Shown: one piece after another, positions 55,604 through 64,000 of the stretch | How positions within the stretch are numbered: position 1 is the stretch's first letter | How the letters are laid out: the number at the start of each line of letters is the position of its first letter | NCBI GenBank assembly: GCA_002633025.1 | Contig: NMRB01000251.1 | Coordinates: 416,876 to 480,875, forward strand | Source: Notospermus geniculatus | Taxonomy: Eukaryota > Nemertea > Pilidiophora > Heteronemertea > Lineidae | Length of the DNA: 64,000 nucleotides | Reading direction: 5' to 3' | The notes under the pieces: model-generated | What the model was told of the DNA's origin: nothing | The model's input: only the letters and a program-made list of their open reading frames with translations | The model's database searches: none | Made by a program: the position numbers and the translations under genes

Positions 55604-56290
55604 ACTGTTTAGGAGAAGAGCACGGCTCTGAGGAGATCAACTTAGTCACAGATATCAACCAGATTAGTGAGACTGTGCAGGCAATAAGTGTTGTTTCACT
55701 TGCCTGCATTTCGAAAGGATTGGCCTGTAACATACAACAGTGTTACTGTAGTCTCCCAATTCGGTTAGAATCAGCGCTCTGAAGTCAACAGTTCTGAAGT
55801 CAATCAGGATTCCGAAGTCGGCCGTGCTTCTGAAGTCGGGCAGGATTCCGAAGTCAACCTTCATGTCAGTCATATTTCAGTGTTGTCAAAAGGGGTGGAG
55901 ATATGATTGGGTATAACCCCATCTTGATTCTGCAAGGACAGATTCTACAACATCATCCAGTATATGTTCCAGGTCCAAGGCTGAAGGGGCATACACTGGG
56001 TGTGGTGGACAGAATCAGAGCCCTTGAGGTTCAAGAAACACTTCCACCTGAGTGTTTAAGAAAGGACAAGCTGTGTACTCTGACATGAATCAAAATATTT
56101 TGGACTTACCGGTACGAATGAGCAGGGGCCTACAAAACCTGCTGTAAAATTTGTCTCCAAGATGTTCCTTCAAATGTCTTTCCAATTTTTCTCCTCTCGT
56201 ATACTGAAAATCACAGAATTATGACATAATGTCTCAAATGTGGGTTAATAGGGTAACAGTACACAGAGCGTAAATAAATGCTTGGACTTG
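55604..56290 (+). other. CLIP1: Probable CLIP 3' UTR
   Basis: Sequence after the stop has no further plausible exon. The first AATAAA is at 56273-56278. Degenerate GAAGTC(A/G) repeats (CAGGATTCCGAAGTC) lie at 55791-55863. The extent is inferred from the poly(A) signal. Confidence 0.55.
56273..56278 (+). terminator. AATAAA polyadenylation signal, likely for CLIP
   Basis: First canonical AATAAA after the CLIP stop codon, 670 bp downstream. Cleavage would fall near 56290-56300. Confidence 0.5.
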
Positions 56291-56299
56291 ATTGTACTT

Positions 56300-58050
56300 G
56301 AATGCACTGTGCATTTGTACACATTTTGGTTCAAGCTTAATGAGGACAGGAAAAGTATGTAGTTATACTGACAGATTAATTACTAAAGTTTGAAGTCTTA
56401 GTTAAGGTTATTGAGAATTATTATGAAGAGATTTAACATTTCATTTCCTCTTGTAAACATTTTGTAGTTGGATTAGAATATGTCTTCATCACATTTTGAA
56501 GTCAGCCTCTCTCGTTTCTTGTCAGTTTTCTCAACTATTGCTCAACCTCTTCCACGAGTTTAAACTTTTGTATGTGACCTGCTCATACATCATTTTCTGT
56601 CCAAGTTCACTGCATTCTCTAAAGTCTTGGAATAGTCAACATAATTCGTGAATGTCTTAGTTCAGTTGTAGAGCAGTAAACTGTTCGTACAAGTGTCCAA
56701 AGGGTCTCCTAACTGTAACTTTCTGACAAGGTCATTTTGTATGTATGGATGTTAAATGTCATGATGTCTGTGAAGTGTAGGTGTTTGTTGAAAGTGACTT
56801 GTTACTTGATCACTCAGCCACCATGCATCCATGAGGAGTTAGATCCATGATTCTCTATCCCTCACACTCATATCCTGACTACCGGTAAAAATTGCATTGC
56901 AATCCGGACACCTTTACCACCAGATGTCGCTGGCGCTGATACCCCTGACACTGAGAACAAGCACTTGATATAGGCCTAGTACTGACCTGATGATCATGGT
57001 GATGTCCAGGTGCAAGCATCTTCACTGAGTTCAGGTCAAGACTCGGCTTCTCCTCCCTTGACCTTCACGCAAGCAAACCACATTCCGTGTTCAAGGATTT
57101 CCCCCGTCCCAGAAATAGCAACCAATCACGGCAGAGCTTGCATCGGCAGCTCGAGTATGATGACAAGATGGCGGGCTCGATGAAACTGTATTCGAATGCA
57201 AAGTCAAAAAGAAGCCGCGAAGGCAATATTCGATGGAGACTATTTGTTATTCTGTTGTAGGACTGGCAGTGGGAAGTCAATTATGTGCCAGCAGGCCAGT
57301 GTTGTCCGCTACGAAGTTGAACGGCGTACTCGTATTGAATAAATTACCGCATGAGAACCGAGGCTTCTGATTGGTCGCACGAGAAAATCCCAAAGCGTTG
57401 AACACGGAATCTGGTGGCTTGCTGCAGAGTGTAGGAAGAGGTTAGCGATTTCTACACGATGCATTATGCAGAATGGGTGCAAGGGAAGACATGTCTGGGA
57501 TAAATGGTATCTGGTCCGAGACAATTGGTCTTATGAATAAAGACTAGTAAATGCTTTTACTTGAATTTGGCAGTACAAATGCACTAGGCATTGCTGTACA
57601 AATCTGAAATAAAAGCATTTGCTTGTCTTTATTCATATGACCCATTGTCTGTTTTAGAAGTACCGGTATCTACAATATTGAGTTGGAACAAGGCTCAACT
57701 TGGATGTTTGGTAGTGAGAAGGGACTGGCCCGTAGGATGTTTGGGTAACCTCTGCCTGCATGGTGGCTGAAGACAAAGTCCTCTAATGTTCTGATAATAC
57801 TGATTAATCTGTCTATTGGTAATTGTGATGTCTGTTTGTGCTCGTTCAATGCATCACTCAAACATTCAGCTTTCTCATCTCGTGTTTGAGAATACGGGGT
57901 GTCTGTAATCTTTAATCTTTTCTATTTTCTGCTCATGCTATGATGATGATCAACCAGTTTGTAAATGTACTTAACAGTTTGTCAAATCTTGGTTTCTTTG
58001 TCTCCTTTTAAATCATCATTTGAGATTATTGTTCACGAATTAACAGGACT
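56300..58050. other. Intergenic stretch with a possible promoter-like patch at 57115-57190
   Basis: Apart from the family D element nothing coding is clear. Around 57120 there is CCAATCACGG, and at 57167-57174 an ATG in a good context (CAAGATGGCGGGC) opening a 30-codon frame (MAGSMKLYSNAKSKRSREGN). This could be the start of the unrecognised plus-strand gene ending at 61172, but no donor can be defended. Confidence 0.25.
57527..57642. mobile_element. Foldback MITE, family D, copy 3
   Basis: GGTCTTATGAATAAAGACTA and CTTTATTCATATGACC are inverse ends. The core TACAAATGCACTAGGCATTG matches the copy at 5621 almost exactly. Confidence 0.8.
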
Positions 58051-58060
58051 CTTCTTGCAG

Positions 58061-58102
58061 CTCTCCAGGGATCCCCACGCTCAGCTGTTGATGGCTACAC
58101 TG
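58061..58102 (+). CDS. Weak candidate internal exon of an unrecognised gene
   Basis: 42 nt between CTCTTCTTGCAG and donor GTACAG, open in phase 0 (LSRDPHAQLLMATL). Its phase fits the terminal exon at 61065 (joined reading ...LLMATLVAQHDALVKR). The sequence looks helical and protein-like but I do not recognise the family. Confidence 0.25.
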
Positions 58103-58814
58103 GTACAGTAGGCTGGGGCCATCTACATACTGAATGGATCAGTCTGCTACCAAGTGGAGCTGAGAGTCCCTTTAAATTCTACCTCAGTGTGGGACTCCAT
58201 TTCCACATTGTGTGTGCTACCAGAATCAGGTAGTATAGAGAATACTTGGAGGGGTCGTAATTCAAATGAAAGTTGGTTCATGTGTTTTCAAAGTTGGTGT
58301 TCAAGTTCATTTCATGTCGTTAGTTATCATTTTGATAAAATCTGTTGTTTCATTCTGATCTGGAGAAGAGACGAAACCAAGTTTGATTGATTAGTTACTT
58401 TAAATGTAAAGTATAGGTCTTTATTTATTTATTTATTTGCACCAAATTGGAGATACAAGGTTTTTGTAGTCGAGGTCAATATGTATGTCACTATGTTCAG
58501 TGTTCACTAGCATAGTTCTCCGACAAACCTTGGGACTGTTTGGGGGAAGGGGCTTCTGTCTCTGTCATCTGTGGCCCTGGGCCTTGTAAGCATGGCAGGA
58601 TTGCCCCTTTCAGTGGGATGAGGTTTTCACAAAGGTCTATTAAATGATTGGGAAATGCAAGATTTTCTAGTAATTGTTCATGCTGATAAAAACCTTGGTT
58701 TAGTTCATGGATCATGTTGGTTTGCTATTCTAGCCCATTGCCTTATTGTAACATGTAAAAATGCACAGATGTGCTTGATGTATGCAAGGCCAGTCAACAT
58801 GTCAATCGGGTATT

Positions 58815-59008
58815 ACTGGGCATGTNGACCTTTATGTACATGTGAAGTTGCAGCCCGATCGGACATCTAATATGGCCGCCAGGTGGCATAACCCAAAAAT
58901 CATCAAAGTCTTTTCTGGGAATGACTTGATAACTGATATGTACCTCCCTCTGTCATTAGACTATTATGTCCAACCCAGTGAGCACATGGTCCATGGACCA
59001 TTTCATTT
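58815..59008 (+). repeat. Shortened copy of the GCCGCCAGGTGG element
   Basis: It contains GCAGCCCGATCGGACATCTA, ATATGGCCGCCAGGTGGCAT and ends ATGGTCCATGGACCATTTCA. This matches the last unit of the full copy at 11611-12667. Confidence 0.8.
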
Positions 59009-59665
59009 AATTAAAAAACAGGTTTTAAAATCTTGTTTTTTACATAATCTGGGAAAAAACCAAGTTTTTTTCAAATAAACTTGTTTTTTTTAAACTGTTT
59101 TTTTTCCATTTTGCAGAAAAGGAAGTAGTTTTTTTTAAACTATTTTTTTTAAAACCAAGTTTATTTTTAAAACACCAAGTTTCTTTTAAAAAGTTTTTTA
59201 AAACCACGTTTATTTTTAAAAACCAAGTTTATTTTTTAAAGTTTCTTTTTTAAAAAGTTGTTTTAGTTTATTTTTTAAAAAATAGGTTTATTTTAAAAAA
59301 CCTAGTTTTTAAAAAAACTGGTTTATTTGATAAAATGAACAAACGGCTTGCAAAAAACTCGTTTTTTCCTTTTATTGGAGAAATGGCGAGGTGTATCAAA
59401 ATAAACCAACTTTATTTTTTTTAAAAATTAGGTTTCTTTTTTTAAAAAACCAAGTTTCTTTTTAAAAATCCAAGTTTATTTTTTTAACTGTTTTTTTAAA
59501 AACAGGTTTTTAAAAAAATAACTTGGTTTTTCCATTCAGGTAAAAAACCTAGGATTTTTTGAATAAATGAACAGTTGGCTAAAAAACGTTTTTTAAAATA
59601 AACCAAGATTCTTTGCAATGGCGTGAAATAAACCTAGTTTTTTTATTAAAAAAATTTTTTTTTCG
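59009..59665. repeat. Degenerate AT-rich satellite (AAAACCAAGTTTATTTTT units)
   Basis: About 650 bp composed almost entirely of runs of T and A broken by CCAAGTTT, CAGGTTT and AACTTGG motifs on both strands, with many local inverted repeats. It begins exactly at the end of the GCCGCCAGGTGG-family copy. Confidence 0.8.
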
Positions 59666-60130
59666 TTACACTGGCATATATTTCTCACCTGCCCCTGGTG
59701 GAAGATTTTGGAACTAAAAAATAGGTCAGTTGAGCATTTGCCTCATTTTGACACCAAGAAACTCTTCATGTTCCAAAACTATAAGTGAAAGACCTACATG
59801 TAAAGGTTGGGACATGGACGACCAGCACACCACTCAACGATCTTACTTTTGTCTCCAGAGAGTATGATATTGATAAAATAGTTGATTTCAGAGTGATGAT
59901 ATAAAGTGACTCGGGGCCCCCACCCCCCAAAAATGCCAGGAGATCCAATCAAATTGAACAACCGGAACAAATGCTAAAGTGTGATGATTTTAGTGGTGAA
60001 AATGCCAGAAGGCCAGCTCAGTAATAAACACATAACCACAAGCTTTTGTAAGATCACTACGTTTAATATTGAAAACGGAATACATGTAAACAAAGACCTT
60101 GGATAAATAAACAATGGCACAATATACATT

Positions 60131-60218
60131 GTAAGGTAATCGGTTGTATATGATACTTTTGTAAGGTAATCGGTTGTATATGATACTTTTGTAAGGTAAT
60201 CGGTTGTATATGATACTA
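60131..60218. repeat. 30-bp tandem repeat, three copies
   Basis: GTAAGGTAATCGGTTGTATA plus TGATACTTTT is repeated three times with no differences except at the very end. Confidence 0.95.
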
Positions 60219-60240
60219 ATGGGTTTGTTTCACCATTCAC

Positions 60241-60373
60241 CTGGGCCGACCGAATCAAAACTCCGATAGCACTAACATGGCCTAACAGAGAAACTCTGTA
60301 ATGGTAAAAGCCATTGCATACCTCTCTGTTAGGCACTGTTAGTGCTATCGGAGTTTCGATTCGGTCGGCCCTG
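60241..60373. mobile_element. Foldback MITE, family H, copy 2
   Basis: CTGGGCCGACCGAATCAAAA and CGATTCGGTCGGCCCTGG are inverse ends. The arms of about 55 bp also carry CTCCGATAGCACTAACA and its complement. It directly follows the 30-bp tandem repeat. Confidence 0.8.
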
Positions 60374-60775
60374 GTATTTAGGAGAGTACATGAACATAGG
60401 TTTTCAAGACACACAGCCTTCTGTCAGAACCAACTCAGCATGTAAAACATGTACATACATCAGAAGTTGTAATGTACATGATAAACTGCCTTTCTAAAGT
60501 TTACTTGGCTTCTGGTAACATTCATACATCAAGTTGTGGTTTCTGGCTTCGTGTGGAACTAATCAAGGGATTCAACAAGGTACCATTGGCTGCTAGCACA
60601 TCTGTATACAAGCTTAAACATTCTAGTTTTGGGCTACGGGATAAACACAAGGATTGCACAGAAGATGTTCAGGAGGGCAACACTTCACAAGTACCGGTAG
60701 TGTTGATTCGGCAAGTTGTGGCTTCCACAGCTGATCCATGAAATTACCGGTTGAAGTCTGGTTTTATGGCCCACA

Positions 60776-61022
60776 ATAGACAAATCCCAAATTCCAAGAT
60801 CTGCGCACTTCCGCCCAAATCGCAAACAGAACCTCGACCTGAAACCAGCTGACGTGACGTAATCCATGATTCAGCAATGGTCAAGTCTGACGCAATGTCT
60901 TCGAAGTCACTGTCGTTGGGTTCTCTGCGTCACGTCATTCAGTTTCAAGCCGAGGTTCTGTTTACACTTTCAGCGGAAGTGCGCAGATCTTTCTCGTTTT
61001 CATTAATTTGGGATTTGTCTAT
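60776..61022. mobile_element. Foldback MITE, family C, copy 3
   Basis: ATAGACAAATCCCAAATT and AATTTGGGATTTGTCTAT are exact inverse ends. The arms contain AACAGAACCTCGACCTGAAA, identical to the copy at 41383-41639. It ends 42 bp before the candidate exon at 61065. Confidence 0.85.
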
Positions 61023-61064
61023 CAGACATCCACATTCAGGTGAACCCATTTCTGCCTCCTGCAG

Positions 61065-61172
61065 GTGGCACAGCATGATGCACTCGTGAAGAGAGTCAAC
61101 GAAAGGGTGGCAGTTTGTACAGACCTCATCTGCTCTGGACCCAGCGAAGGTACAAGAATACCCCAGGGAGCA
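61065..61172 (+). CDS. Candidate terminal exon of an unrecognised gene
   Basis: After a good polypyrimidine tract and acceptor (CCCATTTCTGCCTCCTGCAG) a phase 0 frame of 35 codons reads VAQHDALVKRVNERVAVCTD, continues LICSGPSEG and ends in TGA at 61170-61172. An AATAAA follows at 61295-61300, a normal distance. An internal donor GTACAA at 61150 could alternatively end the exon earlier. The amphipathic start looks like a helix. I do not recognise the protein. It would end about 520 bp from the FAAH stop codon, tail to tail. Confidence 0.35.
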
Positions 61173-61294
61173 TGATTTAAATCAATGGCATTTTAACTAA
61201 TGAATACATCTAGACTATATCACAACATAAACAAGTTTACGGCCCCACACCCTACTATTAAAACAGTATTACAAGCAAATATTGCAAGAATGTC

Positions 61295-61300
61295 AATAAA
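61295..61300 (+). terminator. AATAAA signal after the candidate terminal exon
   Basis: Canonical hexamer 123 bp after the stop of the candidate exon at 61065-61172. It supports, but does not prove, a transcript end here. Confidence 0.3.
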
Positions 61301-61365
61301 TACATGTTTACATGTAACAACTGGTGATCATTATACAGGCAATAGGAGCTGTCAGTGAGTTGACC

Positions 61366-61516
61366 AATAGGTGTCACTGCGGCCCAATTCAATGCATATA
61401 GCGGACCCAGTCATTATTGATCGAGCAGCAATCACGTAGATTTTCCTGTACATTGGTCCGCTAGAACTTTGCTGCCATCTGTTGGCAATATGCGCGGCTG
61501 ACTGCTCCTATTGATA
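61366..61516. mobile_element. Element fragment, family I, copy 3 (inverted)
   Basis: ACATTGGTCCGCTAGAACTT and CTGTTGGCAATATGCGCGGC are the reverse complement of the right part of 33715-33925, with high identity over about 90 bp. Confidence 0.65.
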
Positions 61517-61693
61517 TTTGAATCTCTTTGCATGAGTCAGGTACTGTCTAATCTATTTGAAATAACTCGCTCTAAATGTCACATCTAGGCCTACAGATCA
61601 TTCCATCAATGCACTACAAAAATCTCATCATTTCAGTTCTTGACTTCAGTGTATAATAATATGAGATTAATCGGGATAAAGAGGGCGCTGTTT

Positions 61694-61813
61694 TTAGCTG
61701 GTCATCTTGAGTGCTGTATCCAGCTCCTTCATCACACGCAGACACATCTCATCCTGGAATGGTAGCGCCACACACTGGACATTGACGGGAAGGCCAGTCG
61801 AGCCACGTGAACC
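61694..61813 (-). CDS. FAAH: FAAH last exon
   Basis: 120 nt, phase 0, acceptor GTATTTTCAG on the minus strand, stop TAA at 61694-61696. It encodes GSRGSTGLPVNVQCVALPFQ, then DEMCLRVMKELD and a short tail KMTS. This is the most conserved C-terminal block of FAAH1. Confidence 0.95.
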   Translation of the reverse strand, partial: GSRGSTGLPVNVQCVALPFQDEMCLRVMKELDTALKMTS

Positions 61814-63674
61814 CTGAAAATACAAGGGTGCAATTGCTGATTTTGCACACAGAGGGATATAAGAGGGGTTTAAGGCATCCTGAGTCATGGACAGAAGCAC
61901 CAGCCCAAGTCGCCAGGATCTACAAAGGCGAAGTTAACAAAGTTGTAAAAGAAAACTACGTACCGCCTTCGTGATCGCATGATAGAATGGCGTGGTTGGA
62001 TAGTCACTCTCCAGTCTCGCTTCATCCTCTGCTGTCACCTTGGTTACTGGCACTGACCCCGCGGGGAAGTTTAGGGCGTTGTAGACAGCAGTGTACGATA
62101 GTTGTTCTGAAACAGACAGTAATACATCATACAGTTGTTTCAAACTGAGTCAGTTTAACTGAGGACAGTCTTTAAACTGAGGTCAATAAACTTACGGAAC
62201 ACTGTCTGGCCAGGAGGGACTGCAGTCATGGTGAAAGCAGGACAGATCACAGCATCCAACTTGTTTTGCCTCCAACTCGCAGCAACATCCTCACGGTATG
62301 TCTGAAGAAGACAGGAGACCAGGTTCATTGGTGTAATTAGCAAGGAGTAGGTGCATCAGTTTCTCATCATGTTCGGCCTTCTACGAGTCACTGGGCGTAT
62401 TCGAATCCCCGTTCTTGACAACACTCATGCTGACCCAGTTCATGTCAATGTTGACTCAACTCGAGAACAGCAGTCCCGAACACAGAGAACGCAACTGGAG
62501 TCGGGCCAGGAACGTGTTCTTCTCAACCTCCGCTGAGTGGGGAGTGAGAAGAACACGTTCTTGGCCCAACTCGGGTTGCATTCTCGGCATTCGAGACTGC
62601 CGTTCTCGAGTTGAGTCAGAAACTACATGAACTGGATCAGCACAAGTGTGGTCAAGAACGAGGATTCAATTACGCCCTTTCTGTAACATTCAAGAGAAAA
62701 CCCTCTGTTGGTAAGACAGCAAACTACTTCCAACTACATGTACTTGAACCTGAAAGAAGCTAGTTCAGGGAGGAAGGGTTACCTCAAGTTTCCTACACGC
62801 TTGCCACCAGTCATAGACAGTTCTGAAATCAGAAAGGAAACAGCCATTCAGTAAATTGTGAATTGAATTGAACAGAACTGAGGAGCACGATGCAGTCACT
62901 GACAAGACATTTTATCATCTAAGAACTTCCCAGACTGCTCAAGACTACCGGCAAACATTCGTAAGATTTGAAACTACATGTACGACCTGTCACATCTAAT
63001 CTAGAATATGGCATGTTTATATCAAAGAGTTACAAAAAGTTTCCTTACCTGTAGTCCAGGCCAGCAGAGAGAAGCCTGGCAGCACCAGGAGACTGAAAAA
63101 GTCAGGAAAAAGAAACAAATTTACTTGTGGAAACCCGTTCTGAAACTTTGGTTCTGCCACATTTTATCAGATGGCGCGGCCATCCCTTAAGCGTTACAAT
63201 AGACTCTATCACTCCAATAGAGCGCAGCACCTGACGGGTAGCTACCTAGGCCTTCAGCGTCACGACGTCCCGTGCCCCATTCTGAACGCCATGACGTCAC
63301 TCGAAAAACCTCCACTTGTTTCAGCGATCATGACGTCGTCTCAAGTCAAGATATCATGGAATGAGTACGGGACGTCGTGACGCTGTATTACCCGTCAGGT
63401 GCTGCGCTCTTTTGGAGTGATATAGTCTATTCCAGGGTAAAAATTGTTAGCGATGGGACCAAAACAGTTGATTTTAGTGCTTGTGATTTTTTATCAATTT
63501 TTGGGGGGTGAAATCATTATATGGAAACTGCTTCAATAGTTCAACAGTTCAAGGGTTAATGAAGGTCAACTTACGAAGAAAGACAATAATTTACAGAATG
63601 GCCTTCGGAATCTTTCATCCACCTTCAAGATGTAGTATAACATCGCGATGCATGGGTCTTGTTTATCACCGTCA
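61694..63674 (-). CDS. FAAH: Fatty-acid amide hydrolase, C-terminal part (six exons; 5' part beyond the window)
   Basis: Membrane-associated serine hydrolase of the amidase signature family that hydrolyses anandamide and other fatty-acid amides (family knowledge). Six minus-strand exons join in phase to 183 residues. They include LNFPAGSVPVTKVTAEDEAR and GLPVNVQCVALPFQDEMCLR, close to the FAAH1 C-terminal sequence DFPAG-VPVT-VTAEDEA and GLPVAVQCVALPWQEELCLR. The catalytic Lys-Ser-Ser triad and membrane-binding cap lie in the missing N-terminal two thirds, to the right of the window. The spacing of the preserved part matches FAAH1 rather than FAAH2 or bacterial amidases. Confidence 0.92.
61964..62106 (-). 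CDS. FAAH: FAAH exon, second from the end
   Basis: 143 nt, phase 1 to 0, acceptor TACTGTCTGTTTCAG and donor GTACGT. It encodes QLSYTAVYNALNFPAGSVPV followed by TKVTAEDEARLESDY, the substrate-channel region of the amidase fold. Confidence 0.96.
62196..62301 (-). CDS. FAAH: FAAH exon, third from the end
   Basis: 106 nt, phase 0 to 1, acceptor TCCTGTCTTCTTCAG and donor GTAAGT. It encodes TYREDVAASWRQNKLDAVIC and PAFTMTAVPPGQTVF, equivalent to YR-VI-W---LDV-L-P in mammalian FAAH. Confidence 0.95.
62393..62677. mobile_element. Large foldback MITE (~285 bp) in a FAAH intron
   Basis: GGGCGTATTCGAATCC and GGATTCAATTACGCCC are inverse ends. Arms of about 120 bp contain TGACTCAACTCGAGAAC and GAACGTGTTCTTCTCA with their complements. 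It fills most of the intron between the 40-nt and 106-nt exons. Confidence 0.8.
62783..62822 (-). CDS. FAAH: FAAH exon, fourth from the end (40 nt)
   Basis: 40 nt, phase 2 to 0, acceptor CTGATTTCAG and donor GTAACC. It encodes TVYDWWQACRKLE, aligning with the (K)LW-LQ-EIE helix of mammalian FAAH. It has no in-frame ATG and is easily missed. Confidence 0.88.
63049..63092 (-). CDS. FAAH: FAAH exon, fifth from the end (44 nt)
   Basis: 44 nt, phase 0 to 2, acceptor GACTTTTTCAG and donor GTAAGG. It encodes SPGAARLLSAGLDYR with the next exon, comparable to FPRLAAFLNNMRPR of rodent FAAH. Phase fits both neighbours. Confidence 0.85.
63198..63432. mobile_element. Foldback MITE (~235 bp) in a FAAH intron
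   Basis: AATAGACTCTATCACTCCAA and TTGGAGTGATATAGTCTATT are inverse ends. Inner arms carry GCGCAGCACCTGACGGGTA and its complement, and several TGACGTC motifs. Confidence 0.8.
63575..63674 (-). CDS. FAAH: FAAH exon, sixth from the end
   Basis: 100 nt, phase 2 to 0, acceptor CTCTGTTTCCAG and donor GTAAGT. It encodes DGDKQDPCIAMLYYILKVDE and RFRRPFCKLLSFF, matching the GDFVDPCLGDLILILRLP--FKRLLSLL region of mammalian FAAH. Upstream exons are not found in the remaining 326 bp and must lie beyond the window. Confidence 0.88.
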
Positions 63675-64000
63675 CTGGAAACAGAGAAAAAACACAATGA
63701 GTTTCCGTTAAAAGATGTCTGGGCTGATGGTTGCTGGTTGAAAATGGAGGCTCCGACTGTTGACAGTGCAATCTGATCTCAAACGCAAAGCCAACGATGG
63801 CAATATCTTAACTGTTCTAGTTTCTGAGTCAGACTACAAATTACAAAGCAGACATTTTGATGGAGACTGATCTTCATTTTTGTCAATCTTTCCATTTTCA
63901 ATTTTTAGTACCGGTACCAATTCGATTCCTCTCAGTTGCTATCAATCAATGGTAGCCTACTGGCGGTCATCATGGGAGGGAATTTCAAGGTCCATATTCA

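Noticed and set aside
1-64000. CRISPR arrays, operons or bacterial defence systems
   Set aside because: The window is intron-rich animal DNA; tandem repeats present have no spacers of constant length between them.
63675-64000. Further upstream FAAH exon at the right edge
   Set aside because: No minus-strand segment with an acceptor, a donor and FAAH-like sequence could be found in the last 326 bp.

Overview
The window is animal nuclear DNA from an intron-dense genome, most likely a marine invertebrate bilaterian (mollusc-, amphioxus- or hemichordate-like; I cannot place it more closely). The evidence is short coding exons of 40-600 bp with GT-AG introns, phase-compatible joins, an AATAAA signal, very many small foldback transposons, and strong enrichment of the palindrome TACATGTA. 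Four runs of N are present: 40 bp at 4205-4244 and single bases at 23682, 26685 and 58826.

Most of the window (about 5349-56290, plus strand) is one gene, the single-copy type CLIP1/CLIP-170 microtubule plus-end tracking protein. I could join 26 coding exons whose phases all agree (3612 nt, 1203 residues plus stop). In order the protein has a short basic N-terminus, two CAP-Gly domains each with a GKNDG core, a Ser-rich linker, a coiled coil of about 800 residues encoded by 20 small exons, and two C-terminal zinc knuckles ending in an acidic tail with a terminal Phe. Several extra exons fit the reading frame and are proposed as alternative: 60 nt at 6656, 54 nt at 26927, a pair of in-frame donors 33 nt apart after exon 3, and a possible alternative terminal exon at 38000. 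Weaker ones lie at 7533 and 28361.

At the right edge, on the minus strand, are the last six coding exons (63674 down to 61694) of a fatty-acid amide hydrolase (FAAH1-type amidase signature enzyme). Its catalytic half lies beyond the window. Between the two genes (56300-61300) one plus-strand exon with a stop codon and an AATAAA signal suggests the 3' end of a third gene that I do not recognise.

The left 5.3 kb and the long introns are filled with mobile DNA. There is a 1.6-kb element with roughly 330-bp terminal inverted repeats that begins CACGGTG and is flanked by a perfect 5-bp target duplication, features expected of Transib/RAG-like transposons. At least ten foldback (MITE-like) families occur, several in 2-4 copies. 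Other content is a multi-repeat element with 'GCCGCCAGGTGG' units, tRNA-derived SINE-like pieces and several 30-bp minisatellites. The two recognised genes are unrelated in function and lie tail to tail.
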